A stretch of 64,000 nucleotides of DNA, taken from the NCBI GenBank assembly GCA_023229505.1, contig JALNZD010000007.1, positions 1-64,000 on the forward strand, written 5' to 3'. The first letter of the stretch is position 1. The number at the start of each line of letters is the position of its first letter. Positions 25,359-33,686 of this stretch are shown here, in pieces. Origin of the DNA: Bacteroidales bacterium (GTDB lineage Bacteria > Bacteroidota > Bacteroidia > Bacteroidales > JAGOPY01). A model generated the notes under the pieces. That model was not told where the DNA came from and did not search any database. It worked only from the letters and a program-made list of their open reading frames with translations. The translations under genes and the position numbers were made by a program.

Positions 25359-28298
25359 TCAGGCTAATCTTTCCAGCAAATCATTAAAACTATCAAACCA
25401 ATAGGCCCTGTATTCTTCCGGAATTCCGGCAATTCCACCTTTTGCCGGAAACAATAATAGTCTGGCAGTTACCTTCAGGCTATCATGCTCAAAAATCTCA
25501 GGTGCCTTTTTATCAGCTTGTTCATAAATGCGTCTGAATCCATCAATCTTTCTTAATCCATCCGTATGTTCTGTACCTTTCGGATCAATAAATAATATTT
25601 GATAATTATTGCCTTTTTGCAACCAGAAAATAAAATCAGGTTTAAATTTTGAGATTCTGTTTTCTTTTGGATTGTAATAGGGAATGTAAACTTCATCAAG
25701 ACTTTGATCAAGTTTTGAAAACATCCACCAATCCTGATTTTTAAATAGATTGACTTCCTTTTTTAGATATTGCTCCAAATGTTCGATGAATTTGACTTCA
25801 CTAGGAACTGTAATGATATGATTCAGATAATCAAGCCTTTCATTTTCCGATACGATTAAAGGAATAAAATAATGATTTGGAATATATTTGATCTTTAATT
25901 CTTCAAAACTGGCTTCCTCAATGAAGTCAATTTCAAGCTGTTTTAATTTCTGCTTATAAACGGTTTTATCACCGGTCTTATCAAATTCCTTATCAATTGC
26001 CTTTTCCTGTACTTCTTTCTGGTCGTAATTCTTGACACGTTGGATGTTCTCAATTATTTGGTTGTATTTTTCACCATCGCTGAATTTAATTTTCTTAAAA
26101 TGAACGATTTCCTCCTCAAGTTTTTTGAACTTCTCTAGTTCTTTATTCCGGATGCTGAAATAATCAAACACTCTTTGCAAAAGCAGTTCAGGATCATAAA
26201 TTGATCTTGTTTCATCAAAATCGAAATACGTATCAGGGGCGGAAAAGCTCTCAGCCACTTTCGCAAGGATTTTTACTTCGGATTCAAATTTTACGAGGGT
26301 CACTTTTTCCTGCAGATAATTATAATAAGATTGAGCAAGTTCGAAATCTTTTCTGCTCATTCTAAACTTTTGAACTATATCTTCTTCTGCATAAATATTG
26401 TCGGAATCCCTATAAACAGGTATCAGCAATTGCTTTTCCTCTGAAGCCTTATTAACCTGAAATTCCTGGCCGATGTTTTTATCTTGTTTTTCATCATGCA
26501 AGGCCTTGATAATTTGCTTGAGGTTTCCGGCGTTTGTTCCAAAAACAAACAAGCTTTCTATTGGAAGGATGAAAGATTTGACTTTTTGATACACGTAAAT
26601 TTCTACTTCTTTACCCTGAACTAAGTTTGCCAGGCGTTTCCGTTTATTTTTTAACGGTTCTATCCTTACCCCGCGTCCAATGGATTGAAGTACAAACTTC
26701 TTTGCATCACTTCCTATTCCAATGTTGACAAATAATACAATATTCGGCCTGTTTGAATCCCATCCCTCGTAAAAAGCCCGGGATCCCATTAAAAGGTTGA
26801 TTTCCGAATCATCCAGGTTAAGTTTCCTGAAAACGCTTTCATTTTCAAAGCTTTCAATGATTTCATAACCTTCCAGTTTATCTTTAAGCCAACCGGAAAT
26901 ATCACCGATCTTTATTAGTGCAAAAGGTTTCTCAGAGGTCTGAAGTTTGAAAATTATTTCATTTTTATTACCTGGAATTTTAAGCACTTCAATCTTTCCA
27001 GGGGAAGGAGAATTATAGACATGGGTCAGCAGGTCCTGATAATCAATCTCCTGCAGTAACTTTTTATCGTAAACCATTTTTAATTCTTCGAATTCAAAAT
27101 CCGGATCAGCCTCCAGCTCTGAAGCCAACTCCTCTTTTGCCAAATCCATCACTTCATTCCTGATTTCATTGGAGGCAACTTTCTCTAATTCATTAAAGAA
27201 GAGTTTTAAATCGGATTCCTCTGTATCTACTGAATTTACCAGTGTTAAAAGTAATGGCCGATGATAAAAAGCGCTGTTAAAGTTCCTTACTTTATTAAAA
27301 TGCTTTTTAATGTATGTCAGCAAAATCAATGTTTTGATAACGATTTTCTGTTTTTCAATTTCGGAATAATCATCCTGATCGCGAAAAGCAGTGACCTGAG
27401 AACCTGAAACATAGATATGCTTACCGTATCCTTCCTCTATGAACTTCGACAAATTAAAATTGAAGACGCAGGTGGCGTAATCCCTTGGATCAGTAAAAGT
27501 TGCTGAAAAGTTGAACAGAAAACCGTTCCGGCTTAATATGGAATAGAATATTTGTCTTTTGCTGTCTTCTTTATCGCCTTTATGTGCTTCATCAAGAATA
27601 ATGTACCATTTGCCCTGATTGTCGTAGTTTTGGTAATTGATGATCTTTTCTTTCTGTTCGTCTGAAATCAGGTCGGAACGGTAATAAAAAATTGTAATCT
27701 CATTTTTACCAAAAGTCAATACATTGTCTCTTTTTACCTGGTCATATTCTTTTAAGTTCTTCAGGTTGATTTTAACATCATGATTGAAACCATTGAATTC
27801 TTCCACATGGCTTTTAAACTGTTCAATGAGGTCGTCACGGTGGGCCAGGAATAGAATATCTCTTTCAGGTATTTCTTTGTCTTGTAATAGTTGCCTGAGC
27901 AAATCGATCAGTTTTACGATGACAAGGGTCTTCCCGGATCCCGTGGCCATCCAGTAACTCATCCGGTTGATGAAACAAGAAAATGATATTTTTCCTTCAA
28001 CAACAGGATAATCCTTATCATATTCCAGCAGATATTTTGCAGTTTTCCCGTCTTGCTTTCTGTGTAAATCGAAATCAAGACTCTCTTCCAGGTCAAAATA
28101 AGTGAAGAATTTCTCTTTTTCTCCTCCTTCATCTCTGTAGAAACGATAAAGCGCCTTCAGGGTATTTTTTAAGGCATTTCTCTGAAAATCAAACAGTACT
28201 TTATTTGATGAAAATCGACCGAAGTCAAAATTCTGCCATTTTCCCGGCAGGTTTTCAAATGAAATATTCTCAACGACCGATTGCAGATAGAGCTTCAT
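25359..28298 (-). CDS. Type III-like restriction helicase-nuclease subunit (Res)
   Basis: 979 residues. Superfamily 2 translocase: Walker A region MATGSGKTLV (~residues 115-124), DEAH box LDEAHKGD (~235), motif III FSATF (~262), and motif VI QSIGRGVRIEP (~536). The C-terminal end carries a PD-D-x-K nuclease core: FKPDFIFW then ILFIDPKGTEH (~890-925). In type III systems Res cuts DNA together with the modification subunit Mod. Here the upstream mod gene is reduced to its first ~100 codons, so Res seems to be an orphan without a sequence-recognition partner. It overlaps the preceding fragment by 4 bp (ATGA). The composition is AT-rich compared with the flanks. Confidence 0.85.
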   Translation of the reverse strand: MKLYLQSVVENISFENLPGKWQNFDFGRFSSNKVLFDFQRNALKNTLKALYRFYRDEGGEKEKFFTYFDLEESLDFDLHRKQDGKTAKYLLEYDKDYPVVEGKISFSCFINRMSYWMATGSGKTLVIVKLIDLLRQLLQDKEIPERDILFLAHRDDLIEQFKSHVEEFNGFNHDVKINLKNLKEYDQVKRDNVLTFGKNEITIFYYRSDLISDEQKEKIINYQNYDNQGKWYIILDEAHKGDKEDSKRQIFYSILSRNGFLFNFSATFTDPRDYATCVFNFNLSKFIEEGYGKHIYVSGSQVTAFRDQDDYSEIEKQKIVIKTLILLTYIKKHFNKVRNFNSAFYHRPLLLTLVNSVDTEESDLKLFFNELEKVASNEIRNEVMDLAKEELASELEADPDFEFEELKMVYDKKLLQEIDYQDLLTHVYNSPSPGKIEVLKIPGNKNEIIFKLQTSEKPFALIKIGDISGWLKDKLEGYEIIESFENESVFRKLNLDDSEINLLMGSRAFYEGWDSNRPNIVLFVNIGIGSDAKKFVLQSIGRGVRIEPLKNKRKRLANLVQGKEVEIYVYQKVKSFILPIESLFVFGTNAGNLKQIIKALHDEKQDKNIGQEFQVNKASEEKQLLIPVYRDSDNIYAEEDIVQKFRMSRKDFELAQSYYNYLQEKVTLVKFESEVKILAKVAESFSAPDTYFDFDETRSIYDPELLLQRVFDYFSIRNKELEKFKKLEEEIVHFKKIKFSDGEKYNQIIENIQRVKNYDQKEVQEKAIDKEFDKTGDKTVYKQKLKQLEIDFIEEASFEELKIKYIPNHYFIPLIVSENERLDYLNHIITVPSEVKFIEHLEQYLKKEVNLFKNQDWWMFSKLDQSLDEVYIPYYNPKENRISKFKPDFIFWLQKGNNYQILFIDPKGTEHTDGLRKIDGFRRIYEQADKKAPEIFEHDSLKVTARLLLFPAKGGIAGIPEEYRAYWFDSFNDLLERLA

Positions 28299-28558
28299 AA
28301 AGCTAAGAATAAGGTTAATGGCTTATCTGAATTTGGAATGTGCAAAAAATGCACATTGCTTTTTTTGTCAACTTCGGAATCCCTGAAAATACTATTTATA
28401 TGTTTTGTGATGACAGACCGCTCCTTACCATATAATTCAGCAATTTCATCCTGTTTAAGCCAAACGGTTTCTCCTTTAAAACGCACACGTAATTCAGCCT
28501 TGTTTTTGGAGATTTTATAAAGGCGGATTTCACTTGTGTTATCTTCCAGCTTTTTCAT
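28295..28558 (-). pseudogene. Truncated RhuM-like protein
   Basis: 87 codons. The sequence (KAELRVRFKGETVWLKQDEIAELYGKERSVITKHI, read in parts, then IFRDSEVDKKSNV) matches the N-terminus of RhuM/virulence-associated proteins that are often inserted between mod and res in type III loci. Intact members have over 300 residues. This one ends just as the conserved NSDKP segment begins and its stop overlaps the Res start. An internal deletion has joined it to res. Confidence 0.75.
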
Positions 28559-28568
28559 AAAAACCTAT

Positions 28569-28910
28569 TTATTCCCACCAAATTAACGGTTTAATCATCC
28601 TGTAATCCAATTTTTCATCGGTGTAAACCCTTTCATAGATGTTGTTATGAAAAGGGGTGGAATTGAAATAGATAGAGCCGCTTTCGGTGAAATAACGGTT
28701 GAAAAACGAAAATAATTTATCGAAAAGCTCATCCCGGAAATCCGGATATTGCTCAAGCGCTTTATCAATATCAGCCTGCAGGAGTTTTTCTATTTGGGAA
28801 TAATATCCTGCTTTAATTTTCATCAAATTGATAAATCCGCCTTCACCTTCGATTTTTGCTCCGATGAAAACATCCTGCAGCGCTTTGAAAAATTTCTGTT
28901 CTTTAGTCAT
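28569..28910 (-). pseudogene. Truncated type III DNA methyltransferase (Mod), N-terminal fragment
   Basis: 113 codons. The sequence MTKEQKFFKALQDVFIGAKI, followed by FDKLFSFFNRYFTESGSIYF and NIYERVYTDEK, is the standard start of Mod proteins of this type III subclass. Intact Mod has roughly 1000 residues with DPPY and FxGxG motifs, all absent here. The frame ends soon after YTDEK with an unrelated LDYRMIKPLIWWE tail. Modification activity is lost. Confidence 0.8.
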
Positions 28911-28989
28911 TTCTAAATGAAATTTAACTGCTTTTGTAATGATTCAATTCCTCGATCAGAGAATAAAGTTAAGGTTATTGGGATATCAT

Positions 28990-30549
28990 TCAAATAATCC
29001 TCCTTCTAAAATTAACCACCCATCTGACCGTCTCTTTATCTTTCATCCATATTTCAACGTTATCCATCAGGTAAAACGCCGCTTCATCCGTCTGGCCCGG
29101 GGAATAATACTCTTTGAGATCATCGGGCATCTTTTCTTTTCCTATTATAATCCCGATAACATGCTTATTAGCCATATAGGCTTTATTCAGCGCTTCGTCG
29201 GATGTTTTTCCTGTGCCGTGGGTTTTAAAAACAAAGTAGGCATAATTATACAGCCAAAACGCCGATTCTTCTCCTTTATATTTCTTATGCAACTTGTAAA
29301 ACAGATCGTATCTGTAATTTATAAGCAGCAATCTTGCCAACTCATAACGCACTCCCTGGTTGTCATTGGGGTTCAGCTTAAGCATTTCCTGATAGATCTT
29401 TATCGCTTCTTTTTCTCTGCCTATGGCTTCCAGATATTGTGCCATTCCGAATTTTGCAGTCATATAGGGCCTTGTCTCAATCAATCCCCAGAAATGGCCC
29501 TTATTTACCTTAAAAAACTGATCACCCAATTGTTTTTCCCCCAACTCAACAGCTCTTTTTAAAAGAATAAAGGATTTTTCAGGATTTGACTCATTTTGCG
29601 CCAGATAATTGTAAGCCCTGACATTTTCCGGATCAAGTTGCAGCGCTTGCTGCGCAAGCCTGATCCCTTCTTCCGGATCGTTATCATAAGCCTGGTACAT
29701 AAGATCACCCGATTTATCTTTAGTGGATTTTCGGCCTTTCTTTTTTGGAACGATTTCATCTATCGGCTTACCCATCACATTTTTAGCAATGAAATCATTC
29801 AAATCTTCGATACTGGAAAAATTCTGTTCTTCGATGTATTTCATCAGTTTTTCATTTGCCATCTGAACCATATCAGGCGTCATGGGCTTTACTGTTGGAG
29901 TAGCTTCCTTATCAAAGTCTTCCGGTTCATCAAAATCATTTTCATCATCATCTTCGTCTTCATCCTCATATGCTTTTTCTTCATTCCCATCTTCTGAAAT
30001 GATAGTGTAATTGCCTTTTCCGACAGATTTATCAAGAATTTGAAAAATCCGGGATGGATGTTCCTCATGACCAATGAATATCGCCGGCTGTCCGTCCAGG
30101 CCGAATTCAATATCCATTAATTCAATCCTTTCATCATCTTCCTCCAAAACATATTGAGCCAAAGTAAAGTCTTTATGGGGACGAAAACCAAGGTCCTCCG
30201 CATAAGAAACAGCGCCGTATATAATATTATGAACCAAGGTGTAATCTATCTGAACGTAAGGATCCTTACTACCGGAAAATTCAGCATGCCGGTCAATAAT
30301 GTCCGAAATGGCCGAAGGTGGTTCATTGAACTGCCATAATGCATTTTTGATCCCAAGACAATACATATCAACCTGGAACATAGCAAAAGTCAGGTTCCCG
30401 GTTATATGCTTCCGTGTTACAATAATGGAAGCCATGCCGCTGTCATTCCACGACTCATTGATATAGCAATCAGCTAATGGAAGTGCCCGTGCACGCGTCC
30501 GGATATAGTTTTCAGGGGAAAGTTTTGGCTGGGATTTGCTTTTTGACAT
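28990..30549 (-). CDS. Tetratricopeptide-repeat protein, ST7-like
   Basis: 519 residues. An N-terminal alpha/beta domain (~1-150) has a conserved start (RTRARALPLADCYINESW). A very acidic linker follows (~185-215, runs of Glu/Asp), then a helical region, then TPR-like repeats (~275-420: ALQLDPENVRAYNYLAQ, ILLKRAVELGEKQLG, GREKEAIKIYQEMLKLNPND). The middle resembles the ST7 family of Bacteroidota. No signal peptide, so a cytoplasmic scaffold is likely; the partner is unknown. It lies on the far side of the restriction remnants and is likely an ordinary chromosomal gene. Confidence 0.75.
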   Translation of the reverse strand: MSKSKSQPKLSPENYIRTRARALPLADCYINESWNDSGMASIIVTRKHITGNLTFAMFQVDMYCLGIKNALWQFNEPPSAISDIIDRHAEFSGSKDPYVQIDYTLVHNIIYGAVSYAEDLGFRPHKDFTLAQYVLEEDDERIELMDIEFGLDGQPAIFIGHEEHPSRIFQILDKSVGKGNYTIISEDGNEEKAYEDEDEDDDENDFDEPEDFDKEATPTVKPMTPDMVQMANEKLMKYIEEQNFSSIEDLNDFIAKNVMGKPIDEIVPKKKGRKSTKDKSGDLMYQAYDNDPEEGIRLAQQALQLDPENVRAYNYLAQNESNPEKSFILLKRAVELGEKQLGDQFFKVNKGHFWGLIETRPYMTAKFGMAQYLEAIGREKEAIKIYQEMLKLNPNDNQGVRYELARLLLINYRYDLFYKLHKKYKGEESAFWLYNYAYFVFKTHGTGKTSDEALNKAYMANKHVIGIIIGKEKMPDDLKEYYSPGQTDEAAFYLMDNVEIWMKDKETVRWVVNFRRRII

Positions 30550-30605
30550 GAATTATTAGAATTTTTTGTTATTGATATAAAATTGTGATTTTGTTCATTC
30601 CATCT

Positions 30606-30694
30606 GTGTATTATCTGTGATAATCCGTGTAATCTGTGGTGAAAGAGAGTAGATTCACCACAGATGACTCAGATTTACACAGATTTATCATAGA
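30606..30694. repeat. Imperfect inverted repeat of CTGTGATAATCCGTGTAATC type
   Basis: The left arm (TCTGTGATAATCCGTGTAAT...TGGTGAA) and right arm (TTCACCACAGATGA...TTACACAGATTTATCA) can fold back on each other. It lies between the divergently read stop of elbB and the start region of the TPR gene. Such elements are common in Bacteroidota intergenic DNA. Confidence 0.65.
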
Positions 30695-31342
30695 TCAGAT
30701 AAACTTTAACATCTCTCGCACTATATTGCTCACTCCCTCGTAGATCTGCACAATCGTCGCATCCAGCATATAACATGGCGTGGTGAATACTTTGTTCTTC
30801 TTGTCAATAATCACCTCGCCGTGCGTAGCTTTGATATGTTTTCCGCCCATTTTTTCAATGGTGCCGGCGGTTCCCGGATCGTTCCCGATGGTTACTTCGA
30901 CATGTCCCAGGATCCGGGCTATAACGGCCGGTGCAATGCAAAGGGCGCCAATTGGTTTGCCAGCCTTATGCATGGCCCTTACCGCTACCTCAACTTCGGG
31001 GTCTACTTTAGCATTTGGGCCATCAAAAGCCACGGTCGACAGGTTTTTGGCTACCCCAAAGCCGCCGGCGAAAATGATGGCATCGAAATCAGATGCCCGG
31101 AACCTGCTGAGCGGACTGATCTTGCCGCGGGCAATACGAGCCGATTCCACCAGGACGTTACGCTTTTCCGGCATCTCTTTGTGGGTGAGGTGGTTTATTA
31201 CATGGTACTGGTCGATATCCGGGGCGAATATTTCATAAAACGCTCCTTGTTGCCCGATGGCCAGAAGGGTGAATGTTGCTTCGTGTATCTCTGCACCGTC
31301 GAAAACGCCGCAACCTGCTAAAATAACTGCAAATTTCTTCAT
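30695..31342 (-). CDS. elbB: Isoprenoid biosynthesis glyoxalase ElbB (DJ-1/PfpI superfamily)
   Basis: 215 residues of the DJ-1/PfpI fold. MKKFAVILAGCGVFDGAEIHE is the ElbB start. The nucleophile elbow is GALCIAPA (Cys ~134) with the conserved E in DGAEIHE (Glu ~18). FAGGFGVAKNLS and GVSNIVREML are also family-typical. ElbB has weak glyoxalase activity and was first noted for effects on lycopene yield; its physiological role is unsettled. It is cytoplasmic and monocistronic in this window. Confidence 0.93.
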   Translation of the reverse strand: MKKFAVILAGCGVFDGAEIHEATFTLLAIGQQGAFYEIFAPDIDQYHVINHLTHKEMPEKRNVLVESARIARGKISPLSRFRASDFDAIIFAGGFGVAKNLSTVAFDGPNAKVDPEVEVAVRAMHKAGKPIGALCIAPAVIARILGHVEVTIGNDPGTAGTIEKMGGKHIKATHGEVIIDKKNKVFTTPCYMLDATIVQIYEGVSNIVREMLKFI

Positions 31343-31391
31343 GGTTTTTGTACTTTTGAATTTGATTATTTCAAAGATAATAAAGTTTCAA

Positions 31392-31475
31392 ATGCTGACA
31401 GGTCTTCGACGCTGTCAGATTTGAAGTGATTTTCTGATCTGTCAGCGTCCGCCGAAGGCGGGACCTGACAGCATC
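31392..31475. repeat. Nested inverted-repeat element of ATGCTGACAGGTC type
   Basis: Outer arms ATGCTGACAGGTC/GACCTGACAGCAT and inner arms GACGCTGTCAGAT/ATCTGTCAGCGTC are each one mismatch from perfect. A related element lies at 55631-55720. Confidence 0.7.
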
Positions 31476-31497
31476 ATAAAAGTTTATCAGTATTTTT

Positions 31498-31505
31498 TAT
31501 CTTTG
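31498..31505 (+). promoter_or_regulatory. -7 element for the galactanase operon
   Basis: TATCTTTG, a perfect TAnnTTTG, 24 bp before the first GH53 start codon. No convincing -33 box at the expected distance, so activation by a regulator is possible. Confidence 0.5.
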
Positions 31506-31529
31506 TAAGAACAACATCCACTAACTATT

Positions 31530-32594
31530 ATGAAACTTCCTGCTTTTATTTTCATTATCCTGCTTCTGATCTCATGTGATAATAAAGATAACATCCCTGA
31601 CCCTGCCGAAGATACTTTCATGCGTGGTGCCGACCTTTCCTTTCTGCCTGAAATTGAATCCTATCACCCTAAGTTTTTTGATCCCGCGGGGAATGTGAAA
31701 GATGTCCTGACTATCCTTAAGGAAGCTGGCTGCAATACAGTAAGGTTACGTCTATGGCATACGCCTCAAAGTGCACATTCCGGCTTTTCCGAAGTGGCTG
31801 AATTTTCCAATCGCATCAAAGAAGCCGGGATGAAAGTATATCTTACCGTTCATTTTTCCGATACCTGGGCCGACCCGGGACAGCAGGCAACACCGTCTGC
31901 CTGGCAAAGTCTTTCTTTCGCCCAGTTGAAAGACAGCATTTACCATTACATGGAAAAAATTATAACAGTTATACAGCCGGAATATATTTCCCTGGGTAAT
32001 GAAATAAACGGAGGTATGCTCTGGGAACAAGGCAGGATCAACAACGGCACCAACCTGTATCAATTGCTGGAACAAGCGGCCCTTGCCACCAGGCAGGCAT
32101 CTACCTCAACGAAGATCATCATCCATTTTGCAGGATTAGACGGCTCAGACTGGTTTTTTAACCAGGTCAGGAATAATGGCATCGATTATGATATCATCGG
32201 CATTTCCTATTACCCGGCCTGGCATGGGAAAAACCTTGACTCCCTTAAAACCATGCTAAATAGCCTGGCCACTGATTTCAACAAACCGGTTTTGATCGCT
32301 GAAACGGCCTATCCTTTTACGCTGGAATGGGAAGACTGGACGAATAATGTGATTGGCCTGCCGGAACAGCTGATCCCTGCCTATCCAGCTACACCACAAG
32401 GGCAGGAGGATTTCATGTCAGCACTTAAAGAAACCATTATGTCGGTGACAAACGGAACAGGTTTTTGCTATTGGGGCGGGGAATGGATCGCTTATAAAGG
32501 TCCGCTTGCCGAAAATGGCTCAAACTGGGAAAACCAGGCACTCTTTGATTTTGACAATCACGCGCTTCCGGTCCTAAGCGCCTTTCATAAATAG
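31530..32594 (+). CDS. GH53 endo-beta-1,4-galactanase, lipoprotein
   Basis: 354 residues, lipoprotein signal with lipobox LLISC (Cys ~16), so probably surface- or periplasm-anchored. The GH53 TIM barrel runs from ~30: GADLSFLPEIE, NTVRLRLWHTPQ, VHFSDTWADPGQQ. The acid/base Glu is in SLGNEINGGMLW and the nucleophile Glu in VLIAETAYPF. GH53 cuts beta-1,4-galactan side chains of pectin. First gene of a three-gene operon with a second GH53 and a GH2 enzyme. Confidence 0.93.
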   Translation: MKLPAFIFIILLLISCDNKDNIPDPAEDTFMRGADLSFLPEIESYHPKFFDPAGNVKDVLTILKEAGCNTVRLRLWHTPQSAHSGFSEVAEFSNRIKEAGMKVYLTVHFSDTWADPGQQATPSAWQSLSFAQLKDSIYHYMEKIITVIQPEYISLGNEINGGMLWEQGRINNGTNLYQLLEQAALATRQASTSTKIIIHFAGLDGSDWFFNQVRNNGIDYDIIGISYYPAWHGKNLDSLKTMLNSLATDFNKPVLIAETAYPFTLEWEDWTNNVIGLPEQLIPAYPATPQGQEDFMSALKETIMSVTNGTGFCYWGGEWIAYKGPLAENGSNWENQALFDFDNHALPVLSAFHK

Positions 32595-32615
32595 TCCACT
32601 CTCAATCCGAACAAC

Positions 32616-33686
32616 ATGAAAAAAACATTATGCCGCAGGTTTACTATTCGCTCCGGCCTCATCCTTTGGCTGATCATTCAGATATGCTTCAATAAAACAT
32701 TATCGGCTCAGGAATTTGCGATCGGGGCGGACCTGTCATTTCTAAAAGCCGCAGAGGAAAATGGATTTCAATTTAAAGAAGATGGAAAAGTAAAACCCGG
32801 ACTGGAGATTTTCAAAGATCATGGTTATAACTGGATCCGCCTGCGCTTGTTCCATACCCCCACGGAACTGCCAAATGACCTGGAATATACCATTGACCTG
32901 GCACAAGAGGCGAAAAAACTGGGATTCAAATTGCTTCTGAATTTTCATTATTCCGATACCTGGGCCGATCCGGCAAAACAGTTCATTCCGGAAGCCTGGG
33001 CCGGAAAATCTCATGAAGAGCTGGTGAGCGCCGTTTTCGAATATACCCGCGATGTGCTGGTAAGGTTCAGGGAAGCGGGAGTATTCCCCGATATGGTACA
33101 GCCGGGCAATGAAGTGATCAACGGAATGCTCTGGCCCGACGGGAAAATACCGGAAAGCTGGGATCATTTCGCCGATCTTCTCCGGGCTGGCATAGAGGGT
33201 GTATATGCCGGATGCGGCAACCTGCCGCGTCCCCTGATCATGGTCCACATCGACCAGGGTGGCAATAAAGACCGGACGAAATACTTCTTCGATAAAATAT
33301 TTGAATACGGTATTGATTTCGATGTGATCGGGCAGTCATATTATCCCTGGTGGCATGGCAGCCTGTTCGACCTGAGGAAAAATCTGATTTTCATGGCAAA
33401 AGAATACCATAAACCGATCATGCTGGTGGAGGTAGCTTATTGCGCAGAACCGACCGAATATCTCTCTAAACCAGGTCCTTTCCCGGAAACCCCGGAAGGG
33501 CAAAAGGAATTCCTGGAAGAAGTTACGAAGATTGTCCTGGCCACCCCGGATAACCTGGGAACGGGCATTATGTGGTGGGAGCCTGCCACCGCCGGACTAG
33601 GCAATGTTTCAGCGAGGGATTTCTTCGACGATGAAGGAAATGTACTTCCGGTAATAAAGGTTTTTGACAAGTACTATCGATATTGA
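32616..33686 (+). CDS. GH53 endo-beta-1,4-galactanase, second copy
   Basis: 356 residues with a Sec signal (cleavage after ~31, LSAQ), without a lipobox, so periplasmic or secreted. Same barrel motifs as its neighbour: GADLSFLKAAEENG, WIRLRLFHTPTELP, HYSDTWADPAKQ, acid/base Glu in QPGNEVINGMLW, nucleophile Glu in MLVEVAYCAEP. The pair probably arose by duplication and then divided labour (surface versus periplasm). It overlaps the GH2 gene by 4 bp. Confidence 0.93.
   Translation: MKKTLCRRFTIRSGLILWLIIQICFNKTLSAQEFAIGADLSFLKAAEENGFQFKEDGKVKPGLEIFKDHGYNWIRLRLFHTPTELPNDLEYTIDLAQEAKKLGFKLLLNFHYSDTWADPAKQFIPEAWAGKSHEELVSAVFEYTRDVLVRFREAGVFPDMVQPGNEVINGMLWPDGKIPESWDHFADLLRAGIEGVYAGCGNLPRPLIMVHIDQGGNKDRTKYFFDKIFEYGIDFDVIGQSYYPWWHGSLFDLRKNLIFMAKEYHKPIMLVEVAYCAEPTEYLSKPGPFPETPEGQKEFLEEVTKIVLATPDNLGTGIMWWEPATAGLGNVSARDFFDDEGNVLPVIKVFDKYYRY

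Noticed and set aside
29596..29997. Plus-strand frame opposite the TPR gene
   Set aside because: Antisense shadow of the acidic linker and TPR coding region. No independent signal.
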